Of a DNA stretch of 32,209 nt, positions 7,846 through 14,678 are shown in pieces. The position numbers and the translations under genes were made by a program. A model generated the notes under the pieces. It searched no databases. It was not told where the DNA came from and saw nothing but the letters and a program-made list of their open reading frames with translations. Source of the DNA: DASPJL01 sp035628645 (GTDB lineage: Bacteria; Bacteroidota; Bacteroidia; Cytophagales; Cyclobacteriaceae). Within the stretch, counting starts at the first letter, position 1; each line of letters begins with the position of its first letter. The stretch covers positions 1 through 32,209 of the forward strand of contig DASPJL010000045.1 in NCBI GenBank assembly GCA_035628645.1. The letters run 5' to 3'.

Positions 7846-8667
7846 TCAATTATTCTCTTTTAATATAACCAAAGGGGATTTTAAGTTTTCTGCTTTTTCA
7901 AGACTTACTTCTGCCGAACCGATAAACAAACTGGCTTTTATTTTCAAAGGAATTTTATTTACATCGTCAGACAACCAGCAGGTAATTGAGTTTTCTCCTG
8001 CAAAAACCTTATTATCTGGCATAACAGGCTTTAGAACGTGAGCATTTATATTTCCAAAATCAGTTTTTACTACTTCTTTTCCCTGATATAATATTTGGAA
8101 CTCATAAATTCTATCTTCAAAAAAAGTATTAAAAACAATAGTATCTTTTTTTGCAATTGTATCGAAATCTAAGGAACGCAAATAATAAAATCCGCTGATA
8201 ATATCCTGAACATTGGCGGGAAAAAGATAATACTTTGGTTCTTTAAACACTTTGTTTTTAAAGTCATAGGTTTTGTTTTCCAGGAATGAGGTCTTATGGT
8301 CAAACTTCACAATCTCATGCTTTCTATACCCACCTTCGGAGAGCTTCCTGTAGGAAATATGGGGAATCAACGCGGCGGTGTCTACGTAAGCGCCCCAGTA
8401 GTCATTGATTTTAGCAATCATATCAAATGCCCCTGTCGTTCTGCCGTTTACTTCTATTTTATAACATGGCCTGTTATTTATAGAATATATCTGTGAGTCG
8501 ATTTCCACTCTTGTCATTCCTGCGGAAATAAATCCATAGCTGACCTTGTATTCCAGCACCTCATTTTGTGAAAATGATTTTTCAACAACTCGATAATGAG
8601 GTTCGGATGACTGGAAGCTTAAAAAAATTAAAGCTAAAAAAGGTAAAAGATTAAAAGATTTTTTCAT
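7846..8667 (-). CDS. DUF3108 domain protein, exported
   Basis: A 273-residue protein with a signal peptide (KKSFNLLPFLALIFLSFQSS). The body is beta-rich, with EVLEYKVSYGFISAGMTRVEI near residue 35 and a late AGENSITCWLSDDVNKIPLKIKA region, both characteristic of DUF3108. The fold is probably a lipocalin/LolA-like envelope beta structure; no biochemical role is established. It starts at an ATG, divergent from greA. The FAD-Rieske gene follows on the same strand. Confidence 0.82.
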   Translation of the reverse strand: MKKSFNLLPFLALIFLSFQSSEPHYRVVEKSFSQNEVLEYKVSYGFISAGMTRVEIDSQIYSINNRPCYKIEVNGRTTGAFDMIAKINDYWGAYVDTAALIPHISYRKLSEGGYRKHEIVKFDHKTSFLENKTYDFKNKVFKEPKYYLFPANVQDIISGFYYLRSLDFDTIAKKDTIVFNTFFEDRIYEFQILYQGKEVVKTDFGNINAHVLKPVMPDNKVFAGENSITCWLSDDVNKIPLKIKASLFIGSAEVSLEKAENLKSPLVILKENN

Positions 8668-8792
8668 TACTTTAATAACTTACAAATCGAGTCATAAATT
8701 TTTCATCACCTAAAAAATTATTGTAAAAGCGTTCAGGCTGAAAGTAATTTTCAGGAAACTTAATAACTTTTACATCTTTAGGATAAAATTTA

Positions 8793-8800
8793 TATCTTTG
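8793..8800 (+). promoter_or_regulatory. Promoter -7 box of greA
   Basis: TATCTTTG is an exact TAnnTTTG match. Transcription would start near 8805-8808, just before the leader hairpin, giving a leader of about 105 bases. The -33 element (CTTTT around 8767-8771) is weak. Confidence 0.6.
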
Positions 8801-8812
8801 TTTATGTAAGAT

Positions 8813-8858
8813 GTTCCACTTGTTTACCGCGGTAAGCAGGTGGAACGTTATTTTTTAT
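8813..8858 (+). promoter_or_regulatory. greA leader hairpin followed by a U-rich tract, possible attenuator
   Basis: A 34-base dyad (8813-8846) pairs gttccacttgtttacc with ggtaagcaggtggaac around a central GC. The two imperfect positions are U-G wobbles in the greA-sense RNA but A-C mismatches in the antisense RNA, so the structure favours folding in the greA transcript. The next bases, gttattttttat, resemble a terminator U-tract. It sits at the very 5' end of the predicted transcript, about 50 bases ahead of the greA ATG. It may cause partial termination or stabilise the 5' end. Confidence 0.6.
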
Positions 8859-8911
8859 AATCCTAATACAGATTAAAACTTAAAAATTTTTAACACTAAA
8901 TCACTAAAAAT

Positions 8912-9385
8912 ATGGCGAAAGTGTCTTATTACACTGCGGAAGGGCTCAATAGGTTAAAAGAAGAACTTAACGAACTTAGAACTAAGGGAAGAGCGGCTAT
9001 GGCAAAACAAATTGCCGAAGCACGAGACAAAGGTGATCTCAGCGAAAATGCTGAATATGATGCAGCTAAAGATGCTCAGGGACTACTGGAATTGAAAATC
9101 TCAAAACTGGAAGAAGTGGTTGCCAATGCCCGAATAGTAGATGAGTCTACTATAGATGTAAATCAGGTAAGCATACTTTCCAAAGTAAAGATAAAAAACA
9201 AAAAGAACGGAGCTGAGGTTATTTATACTTTGGTATCGGAAGAGGAAGCGGACTTAAAAGCCGGCAGAATATCTGTAAAATCACCCATAGGTAAAGGGTT
9301 ATTAGGTAAAAAGAAGGGCGATTCTGTGAACATTCAAGTTCCGGCCGGTGAAATAGAATTTAAGGTTATGGACATTTCAAGATAA
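8912..9385 (+). CDS. greA: Transcription elongation factor GreA
   Basis: 157 residues, the usual GreA length. The N-terminal coiled coil (about 10-75) carries the acidic tip GDLSENAEYDAAKD with Asp42 and Glu45, which place Mg2+ in the polymerase active site during transcript cleavage. The C-terminal FKBP-like domain (about 83-157) has the SPIGKGLLGKKKGD motif. GreA rescues backtracked RNA polymerase. The HIT gene follows after 6 bases, so the two form an operon ending at the terminator at 9792-9815. The leader hairpin suggests control by termination. Confidence 0.96.
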   Translation: MAKVSYYTAEGLNRLKEELNELRTKGRAAMAKQIAEARDKGDLSENAEYDAAKDAQGLLELKISKLEEVVANARIVDESTIDVNQVSILSKVKIKNKKNGAEVIYTLVSEEEADLKAGRISVKSPIGKGLLGKKKGDSVNIQVPAGEIEFKVMDISR

Positions 9386-9391
9386 TCTGTT

Positions 9392-9784
9392 ATGGCAAGT
9401 ATTTTTTCTAAGATCATAAAAGGAGAAATTCCATCTTATAAAATTGCAGAGGATGAAAATTTCTTTGCTTTTTTAGATGTTATGCCAGTCGCAAAAGGCC
9501 ATGTATTGGTGGTTACGAAAAAAGAAGTGGACTACATTTTTGATTTGGAGGATGATCTTCTGAATTCAATTCTTGCTTTTTCGAAACCAATTGCAAAAGC
9601 TATTGAAAAAGCTATACCATGCAAAAGAATTGGGGTCAGTGTTATTGGCCTGGAAGTTCCACATGTTCATGTTCATCTTGTTCCGTTAAACACGATGAAC
9701 GATATAAATTTCACGAAACCTAAATTGAAATTTTCTGAAAAGGAAATGGAAGATATAAGGGATAGTATTAAGAAGTTTCTTTAA
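9392..9784 (+). CDS. HIT family (histidine triad) protein
   Basis: 130 residues with the full HIT signature HVHVHLVPL (His91, His93, His95; His93 is the expected nucleophile) and the N-terminal His37 in KGHVLVV. HINT-branch HIT proteins hydrolyse purine nucleoside phosphoramidates and aminoacyl-adenylates in the cytosol; the physiological substrate is unknown. It is the second gene of the greA operon and is followed by a strong intrinsic terminator. Confidence 0.93.
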   Translation: MASIFSKIIKGEIPSYKIAEDENFFAFLDVMPVAKGHVLVVTKKEVDYIFDLEDDLLNSILAFSKPIAKAIEKAIPCKRIGVSVIGLEVPHVHVHLVPLNTMNDINFTKPKLKFSEKEMEDIRDSIKKFL

Positions 9785-9791
9785 AAAAATT

Positions 9792-9815
9792 AAGGAGGAG
9801 AAATCCTCCTTTTTT
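9792..9815. terminator. Bidirectional intrinsic terminator
   Basis: Perfect 8-bp stem AAGGAGGA / TCCTCCTT closed by a GAAA tetraloop, with a T-run on the right and an A-run on the left. It ends the greA-HIT transcript on the plus strand and the converging lipoprotein gene on the minus strand, whose stop codon (9814-9816) lies in the T-run. Confidence 0.92.
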
Positions 9816-10104
9816 ATTTCTTCAAAAGCGAGTTTTTATGAATTGTCGCTTCTTTCACATCATTTAATTCATTGATATAAATAAAAACCACATAGTCCTG
9901 ATTATTCCAGTCCTTCTCTACTGGACCTTCATAGTTCTTTTTATAACCGATAATAATATAAGATTTATTTGGAGCACATCCCGGAAAGGAAATTTCTTGT
10001 CCCATCTCAAGATGGGGTTCAGGGTGTAGTTCTTTTTTTTCTTTACAACCTGAAAAGGCAACAACACAAATAAAAACAATCAGGAAATATCTTACCCTAG
10101 CCAT
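9814..10104 (-). CDS. Small hypothetical lipoprotein
   Basis: 96 residues. A basic start and hydrophobic stretch (RVRYFLIVFICVVAF) lead to the lipobox AFSGC with Cys20, followed by KEKKE. The mature domain of about 76 residues has short beta-like stretches (SYIIIGYKK, DYVVFIYIN) and one Cys. No family was recognised. It probably anchors in the outer membrane, or faces the periplasm. Acidic surface-export signals after Cys20 are not evident. Confidence 0.75.
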   Translation of the reverse strand: MARVRYFLIVFICVVAFSGCKEKKELHPEPHLEMGQEISFPGCAPNKSYIIIGYKKNYEGPVEKDWNNQDYVVFIYINELNDVKEATIHKNSLLKK

Positions 10105-10195
10105 ATATAATCACTTCTTAAATTCACACAAGGATAAGACTTTAAATTAAGTAGAATCTTTGATTTTTAGCAGGAATTCACAACTTGTAATATTT

Positions 10196-10221
10196 TATAA
10201 AAAAAGCCCTTATTGGGCTTT
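10196..10221 (-). terminator. Terminator of the cold-shock gene
   Basis: On the minus strand a 7-bp stem AAAGCCC / GGGCTTT with a 5-base loop is followed by seven T residues. It lies 27 bases beyond the cold-shock gene stop. Confidence 0.85.
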
Positions 10222-10247
10222 AAAAAAAATAACGTAAGGGTTAATAA

Positions 10248-10439
10248 TTATATTTTTTTTACATTAACAGCATTCATACCTTTCTTTCCACTAACTAATT
10301 CGAAGCTAACTTTGTCATTTTCACGAACTTGTTCCGATAAACCTGTTACATGAACGAATACCTCCTGATCAGAGGCGTCATCTTTAATAAAGCCATATCC
10401 TTTACTTTCATTAAAGAACTTAACTGTACCTGTTTGCAT
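10248..10439 (-). CDS. Cold-shock domain protein (CspA family)
   Basis: 63 residues, a single cold-shock domain. RNP1 is visible as KGYGFIK (13-19) and RNP2 as VFVHV (27-31), the single-strand nucleic-acid binding faces. The FVHVTGL sequence is the usual Bacteroidota variant. Csp proteins melt RNA secondary structure. The gene has its own terminator and a 106-bp AT-rich divergent gap with sixA that must hold both promoters; no exact -7 box was found there. Confidence 0.95.
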   Translation of the reverse strand: MQTGTVKFFNESKGYGFIKDDASDQEVFVHVTGLSEQVRENDKVSFELVSGKKGMNAVNVKKI

Positions 10440-10545
10440 AAAACTTAATTAATTAAAAAAACAAATTAAATTAACTGAAAAATTATTAATAATAATAGTT
10501 TTATACTAAGTTTTTTGACCATCAAAAAGCGGCTAAAATTCGGTT

Positions 10546-11070
10546 ATGAAAGAATTAATTCTAATACGTCATGCGAAATCAAGTTGGAAATTTCCTGATT
10601 TACCTGACTTTGAAAGGCCATTAAACAAAAGGGGGAAAAGAGATGCTCCCTTTATCGGGGATGTTTTATTCAAACGCATAGGCACACCTGATTTTATAAT
10701 TTCAAGTCCTGCAACCCGCGCTTTCTCCACAGCAAAAAAACTGTCCAGGTCTCTGAATTATCCAATAGATAAAATCAAAAAAGACATAAAAATCTACCTG
10801 GCAGAAGAAGTTGAGTTACTGAAAATCATTAAAAAACTGTCTGATAAATATCAAAAAGTTATTCTGATCGGGCACAATCCAGGACTTACCGATCTGTTTA
10901 ATATGCTTTGTCACAAAACCATAGAAAATATACCTACCTGTGGAAGCCTGCATTTAAAGTTTACGCAAGACTCCTGGGAAAATATAATAAGAAAAACCGG
11001 TGAAATGACCTTTTTTGAATATCCCAAAAAATATTTTGTTAAGGAAGAAAACACGTCGGAAAACCAATAA
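10546..11070 (+). CDS. sixA: SixA-type histidine phosphatase
   Basis: 174 residues of the histidine phosphatase (phosphoglycerate mutase-like) superfamily. The RHG motif appears as LIRHAKSSW, with Arg8 and the phospho-accepting His9. Arg58 (SPATRAF) and His110 (IGHNPGLTD) complete the phosphate pocket. SixA removes phosphate from phosphohistidine, for example on phosphotransfer proteins. No HPt partner is encoded nearby, so the substrate is open. It converges on the hydrolase gene with an 18-bp gap. Confidence 0.88.
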   Translation: MKELILIRHAKSSWKFPDLPDFERPLNKRGKRDAPFIGDVLFKRIGTPDFIISSPATRAFSTAKKLSRSLNYPIDKIKKDIKIYLAEEVELLKIIKKLSDKYQKVILIGHNPGLTDLFNMLCHKTIENIPTCGSLHLKFTQDSWENIIRKTGEMTFFEYPKKYFVKEENTSENQ

Positions 11071-11088
11071 AACGTTACCAATCCAGGT

Positions 11089-11997
11089 TCACTTTAAGGC
11101 TTTTTCTTTAACTGTCGTTATGTTATTATCAACTAAATCCGTCTTTTCTTCTTTTAAAAACTCAATTACAGAATTAATTGCCTCGGTACTTCTTAAGATT
11201 TTTGTGTGTCCGAAAGATCGGGTAATTAGCTTTTTAGCATAAGGAAGCTTTTCTGATAGCTTTTCAAAATGAACAATAGGCGCTTCCATATCATCCCTAT
11301 CGTGAATTATAAAAAAATTTGTAGGAGGAAATGGAGGTGCAACTAAACTTAATGCTGAAAACTCTTCAAAAGACCTGTTAAATTTTTTATAAACATAATT
11401 CTTCAAGCTCTCCCCTATTTTATGAGACCCGCCGATTTTTTTCAAAAACTCCTTTATTATTCCTTCAGCAATTGAAGGTACGCTTATTAATACTAGCTTC
11501 TCAACGGGCAATGACTCCTTTCGTGCAAACAATAGCGAAGTACCTCCCAACGAATGACCTATTGCAGCATGAACCGGACCTGCCTTTGTTGTTGCGGCAA
11601 TTACACCTTCCTTAAATTCCAGTATATTGGTTTTCTTCCCCGGACTTTTTCCATGGGCAGGCGCATCTATGGCTACTACTTTAAACCCTGCTGTTGTTAA
11701 AGGTTCAACAAATTCAACCACCTGTGTAGCCCTCCCGGCCCAGCCATGCATAAATAAAATTACAGGTCCTGCTCCCCATTCATACCCAACTAGATTTACG
11801 CCATTGCTTTCAACCTTAAATGTTTTAGCTTGTGATAAAAGCTTTTGTTCTTTTGCCGGATAGTCAAACTTTACCGGTGAAAAAAACAATTTAACAGCCC
11901 ATCTCTTTGCGAGGAAAGGAGAAACTTTTTCTGTAACACGGAAAGCAGCTTTGATACCGGATAAAAAGATCAGTTTAATTTTGTTTTTGTTTCTCAT
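11089..11997 (-). CDS. Alpha/beta hydrolase under probable TetR control
   Basis: 302 residues with the alpha/beta hydrolase core: oxyanion motif MHGWAG (83-88), nucleophile elbow GHSLGG with Ser149, probable acid Asp236 (HDRDDMEAP) and His264 (SFGHTK). A basic, amphipathic N-terminus of about 40 residues precedes the fold and may associate with the membrane. The substrate is unknown. It lies 38 bp downstream of the tetR gene on the same strand, and an operator-like palindrome sits just ahead of its ATG. This suggests induction by a compound sensed by the TetR protein. Confidence 0.85.
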   Translation of the reverse strand: MRNKNKIKLIFLSGIKAAFRVTEKVSPFLAKRWAVKLFFSPVKFDYPAKEQKLLSQAKTFKVESNGVNLVGYEWGAGPVILFMHGWAGRATQVVEFVEPLTTAGFKVVAIDAPAHGKSPGKKTNILEFKEGVIAATTKAGPVHAAIGHSLGGTSLLFARKESLPVEKLVLISVPSIAEGIIKEFLKKIGGSHKIGESLKNYVYKKFNRSFEEFSALSLVAPPFPPTNFFIIHDRDDMEAPIVHFEKLSEKLPYAKKLITRSFGHTKILRSTEAINSVIEFLKEEKTDLVDNNITTVKEKALK

Positions 11998-12003
11998 ATT
12001 AAA

Positions 12004-12017
12004 GGACCATTCGGTCT
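12004..12017. promoter_or_regulatory. TetR-type operator ahead of the hydrolase gene
   Basis: GGACC-ATTC-GGTCT differs from a perfect AGACC-N4-GGTCT dyad by one base. It lies in the 38-bp gap between tetR and the hydrolase, 6 bases upstream of the hydrolase ATG. Paired with the site at 12633-12646, it suggests direct control of the hydrolase. Confidence 0.55.
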
Positions 12018-12035
12018 GTTTTTAATCAAAAAAAT

Positions 12036-12629
12036 TTAATTCTTTATTTCTCTTTCTATATAATTTCTGATATTCACCAAGGTGAACTTCATATACTTAT
12101 TATTTGAATTTAGACGGGAAACAATTATCGCCCCTTCAAAACTAGAAACGATAAATGCGGCCACTTCTTCAGCAACTATATTTTTTTTAAACTCACCATT
12201 TTTAATACCATCTGAAAGTTTAATTGATATATATGTTTCCAGTTTATTTAATGCGGCTTTTGCCTTTTCCCTCAGCACAGGGTATGTATCTGTGGTATCA
12301 ATGGCAGTATTAATTATAGGACATCCGCCTTTGAATATCGGGTTTTCAACGTTTTCCTCAAAGGTTCTTAGTATTGCATCCAGTTTTTCGGAAGCAGAAG
12401 TACATTCGGCAAGCTTTTCTCTGAATCGTTTAAAAACCAGATCTGAAGAATAATCAAAAGCAGCTACAGCTATTTCATCTTTATTTCTAAAATGATTATA
12501 AATGCCTCCTTTTTTTAAATTAGTGGCTTCCATTATGTCCTGAAGTGAACATCTGTGATAACCATACAGGTTAAAAAGCTCCGCAGACCTTGCAATAATT
12601 TTTTCTTTTGTAAATAAGCCTTTTGACAT
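12036..12629 (-). CDS. TetR/AcrR family transcriptional regulator
   Basis: 197 residues. The N-terminal helix-turn-helix spans about residues 8-52, with SLQDIMEATNLKKGGIYNHF as the recognition region. The C-terminal ligand domain contains KGGCPIINTAIDTTDTYPVLR near residue 100; a Cys at this place also occurs in NemR-like electrophile sensors, so redox or electrophile sensing is possible but unproven. A perfect AGACC-N4-GGTCT palindrome lies right upstream of its ATG, and a near copy precedes the next gene. It probably represses both itself and the hydrolase. Confidence 0.9.
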   Translation of the reverse strand: MSKGLFTKEKIIARSAELFNLYGYHRCSLQDIMEATNLKKGGIYNHFRNKDEIAVAAFDYSSDLVFKRFREKLAECTSASEKLDAILRTFEENVENPIFKGGCPIINTAIDTTDTYPVLREKAKAALNKLETYISIKLSDGIKNGEFKKNIVAEEVAAFIVSSFEGAIIVSRLNSNNKYMKFTLVNIRNYIEREIKN

Positions 12630-12632
12630 GTC

Positions 12633-12646
12633 AGACCGATTGGTCT
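12633..12646. promoter_or_regulatory. TetR-type operator ahead of the tetR gene
   Basis: AGACC-GATT-GGTCT is a perfect 5-bp dyad with a 4-base centre, 3 bases upstream of the tetR ATG. It matches the TAGACC-N4-GGTCTA pattern described for NemR-type repressors. This implies autoregulation. Confidence 0.7.
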
Positions 12647-12675
12647 TAAAATTGAGAAAAAAATATAAGAAATAA

Positions 12676-12725
12676 AAATAATAAACAAAAAGCCAGAATT
12701 GCTCCTGGCTTTTTGTTTATTATTT
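12676..12725 (-). terminator. Terminator of the lipoprotein gene (21-bp perfect stem)
   Basis: Arms 12676-12696 and 12705-12725 are perfect reverse complements around an 8-base loop. The core stem is GCCAG/CTGGC flanked by A/T runs on both sides. It lies 8 bases beyond the stop of the lipoprotein gene at 12734. The symmetric A/T flanks allow function in both directions. Confidence 0.88.
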
Positions 12726-12733
12726 AAAATATA

Positions 12734-13186
12734 TTAATGAATCATATTATATTCAATTTCAATATCTGCGCTTGTTGGCTTGGTTCCTTCTTTGCCTTGA
12801 AAGGTGAATATGAAATTAGTTTCAGATAAAGTTGATATGTCTATTGTTTTTACCGCGTCAAAAGTAATTTGAGTACCATCGTCGTTCATTAACCAGTCGC
12901 CATTAACATTAACAGCAGGTCTATTGGGTGCAATTACATCGTCAGCACCAGTCATAGTATATTTACCATTATCACTAAAAGTAAGCACTATATCTTTATA
13001 AAAATCTTCTGGTCCTATTAATGTACTAGTACCATCAACGTTCACTATCCACGCACCTTTGATAAGATTTTTTGTTGCCGTTTCTTTTGGTGTTTCTTCT
13101 CCTCCAACATCGGGTTTTGGACATGCAGTTAACAAAACAATCATGGAAGCAAACAGAAAAAGGGTAGTTTTTTTAAGATTCATCAT
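12734..13186 (-). CDS. Lipoprotein with lipocalin-like beta repeats
   Basis: About 150 residues. The signal (MNLKKTTLFLFASMIVLL) ends in lipobox LLTAC with Cys22, followed by PKPDVGGEE. The mature part has two similar units, GAWIVNVDGTST...LTFSDNGKYTMTG and GDWLMNDDGTQITFD, a pattern common in Bacteroidota lipocalin-like lipoproteins. A TTG at 13210 is also in frame, but it lies inside the predicted -7 promoter box, so the ATG pair at 13186/13183 is the better start. The function is unknown. It has its own promoter and terminator. Confidence 0.8.
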   Translation of the reverse strand: MMNLKKTTLFLFASMIVLLTACPKPDVGGEETPKETATKNLIKGAWIVNVDGTSTLIGPEDFYKDIVLTFSDNGKYTMTGADDVIAPNRPAVNVNGDWLMNDDGTQITFDAVKTIDISTLSETNFIFTFQGKEGTKPTSADIEIEYNMIH

Positions 13187-13207
13187 TTTTAAATTTTCAA
13201 AGTTTTC

Positions 13208-13215
13208 CAAATATA
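13208..13215 (-). promoter_or_regulatory. Promoter -7 box of the lipoprotein gene
   Basis: On the minus strand TATATTTG matches TAnnTTTG exactly, 21 bases upstream of the first ATG. It overlaps the 24 bases between the upstream TTG and the ATG, so it decides the start. It lies just past the ABC gene's stop at 13242. Confidence 0.6.
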
Positions 13216-13241
13216 TATAAATTCTTAATAAAAATTTTCAG

Positions 13242-13856
13242 CTAAAAACTAAGTTTTTCTATATTAAGTATGTTTTTACAAAAATCATATTCATGTTTTT
13301 GATTAGAACATATAAAAATCATCTTCTTACCTATTAGTTTCGAGACTTCCTCCTTATACCACTCAACACCCTGGCTATCAAGATTGGAAGTCGGTTCATC
13401 AAGAAACAGTACTTCGCAATCTGAAAAAAAAGAAAGTCCAAGCTTAAGTCTCTGCTTCATTCCTGAAGAGAAAAATTTAATTTGTTTATTTAAGGCACTT
13501 GCCAGCCTCGATCTTTCTGCAAACTCATTTAACCCTAATAAAGGCTTCTTAAATTTAAAGTGGAAATGAAAAACTTCTCTAAGTGTGAATTCCTCAATAA
13601 GCTCTAAATATGGCGCTGAAAAAACAATATGAGAATAGACCTTTTCCGGTTCAACCAACACGCCATCAGAAGTATAAATGATTTTTCCTTCAGTAGGAAG
13701 AATGAATGAAGAAAGGATTTTTACAAAAGTTGACTTCCCGCTTCCGTTGGAACCTACTATGGCATAGTCAGTATTGGCATTAAAGGAATAATTTAGGTTA
13801 CGGAATATCCAGTCGTAATTGTATCTTTTTCCCAATCCTTCAATGGTAATATCCAT
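13242..13856 (-). CDS. ABC-type ATPase subunit following lpxA
   Basis: 204 residues, a single ABC ATPase domain. Walker A is GSNGSGKST (35-43), the signature is FSSGMKQRLKLG (129-140) and Walker B is EVLFLDEP (148-155). The Q-loop position reads FSAPYLEL with no Gln, and the H-loop position reads ICSNQKHEY with Asn where His is usual, so catalysis or coupling may be atypical. No permease lies nearby. It follows lpxA by 39 bases on the same strand as the last gene of the lipid A operon. A link to envelope export is inference from position. Confidence 0.85.
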   Translation of the reverse strand: MDITIEGLGKRYNYDWIFRNLNYSFNANTDYAIVGSNGSGKSTFVKILSSFILPTEGKIIYTSDGVLVEPEKVYSHIVFSAPYLELIEEFTLREVFHFHFKFKKPLLGLNEFAERSRLASALNKQIKFFSSGMKQRLKLGLSFFSDCEVLFLDEPTSNLDSQGVEWYKEEVSKLIGKKMIFICSNQKHEYDFCKNILNIEKLSF

Positions 13857-13895
13857 TTCGTAACACCGGTAGTTTATGGCTTTAACGGCGCCAGT

Positions 13896-14678
13896 TTATT
13901 CATTAAAACCTTTCATCACCCCTCGTTCTGAGTTTCTTATAAAGCTAATTATTTCATCCCGTTCTTTGGAGGCAGTCATTTCTGTTTCTACTACATCCAG
14001 TGCTTTACTGATGTTTAATCCTTTTAAAAAAATGTTTCTGTAAATATCCTGGATCTCATTGATCTTCTCGTTGGTGTACCCTCTTCTCTTAAGACCGACA
14101 GAATTTATTCCGCAATAACTCAAGGGCTCTCTTCCTGCTTTTGTATATGGCGGAACATCTTTACGAACCAGTGAACCACCGGCAACCATAGCGTGAGCGC
14201 CAATTTTTACAAATTGGTGAACCGCAGATACCCCCGCGATGTATACATAATCCTGAACTTCTATATGACCGGCAAGTTGTACAGAGTTGGCAATAATTAC
14301 ATTATTATTAATCACACAATCATGACCTACATGAACATAGGCCATAATAAGGCAATTTTCACCTATAATGGTTGTATTTCTATCTAATTCTGTTCCTTTA
14401 TTAAGAGTAACACATTCTCTGATAGTTGTATTATCACCCACAATTACAGTAGATGGCTCCCCTCTGTATTTAAGATCCTGGGGAGAAGCGGAAATAACAG
14501 AGCCGGGAAAAATCTTGCAATTTTTTCCGATTCTTGCCCCGTCCATGATTGAAACGTTAGGTCCCACCCAAGTACCCTCACCTATCACAACATCTTTTGC
14601 GATGGTAGTAAAAGGTTCAATAATAACATTTTGGCCAATTTTGGCCTCGGGGTGTATATTAGTTAGGGGATAATTCAT
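13896..14678 (-). CDS. lpxA: UDP-N-acetylglucosamine O-acyltransferase (LpxA)
   Basis: 260 residues, the usual LpxA length. The left-handed beta helix of hexapeptide repeats spans about residues 5-190. Catalytic His119 is in VHVGHDCVI, with His116, His138 (LAGH) and His154 (AVHQF) at the positions expected from the E. coli enzyme. A helical C-terminus follows (from about 200). LpxA transfers 3-hydroxyacyl groups from ACP to UDP-GlcNAc, the first step of lipid A synthesis, in the cytosol. Its ATG overlaps the TGA of lpxC/fabZ (ATGA), implying translational coupling. Confidence 0.96.
   Translation of the reverse strand: MNYPLTNIHPEAKIGQNVIIEPFTTIAKDVVIGEGTWVGPNVSIMDGARIGKNCKIFPGSVISASPQDLKYRGEPSTVIVGDNTTIRECVTLNKGTELDRNTTIIGENCLIMAYVHVGHDCVINNNVIIANSVQLAGHIEVQDYVYIAGVSAVHQFVKIGAHAMVAGGSLVRKDVPPYTKAGREPLSYCGINSVGLKRRGYTNEKINEIQDIYRNIFLKGLNISKALDVVETEMTASKERDEIISFIRNSERGVMKGFNE

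Noticed and set aside
13187..13210. TTG start for the lipoprotein, eight codons upstream
   Set aside because: It falls inside the predicted -7 box, and the ATG pair downstream gives a normal signal peptide.
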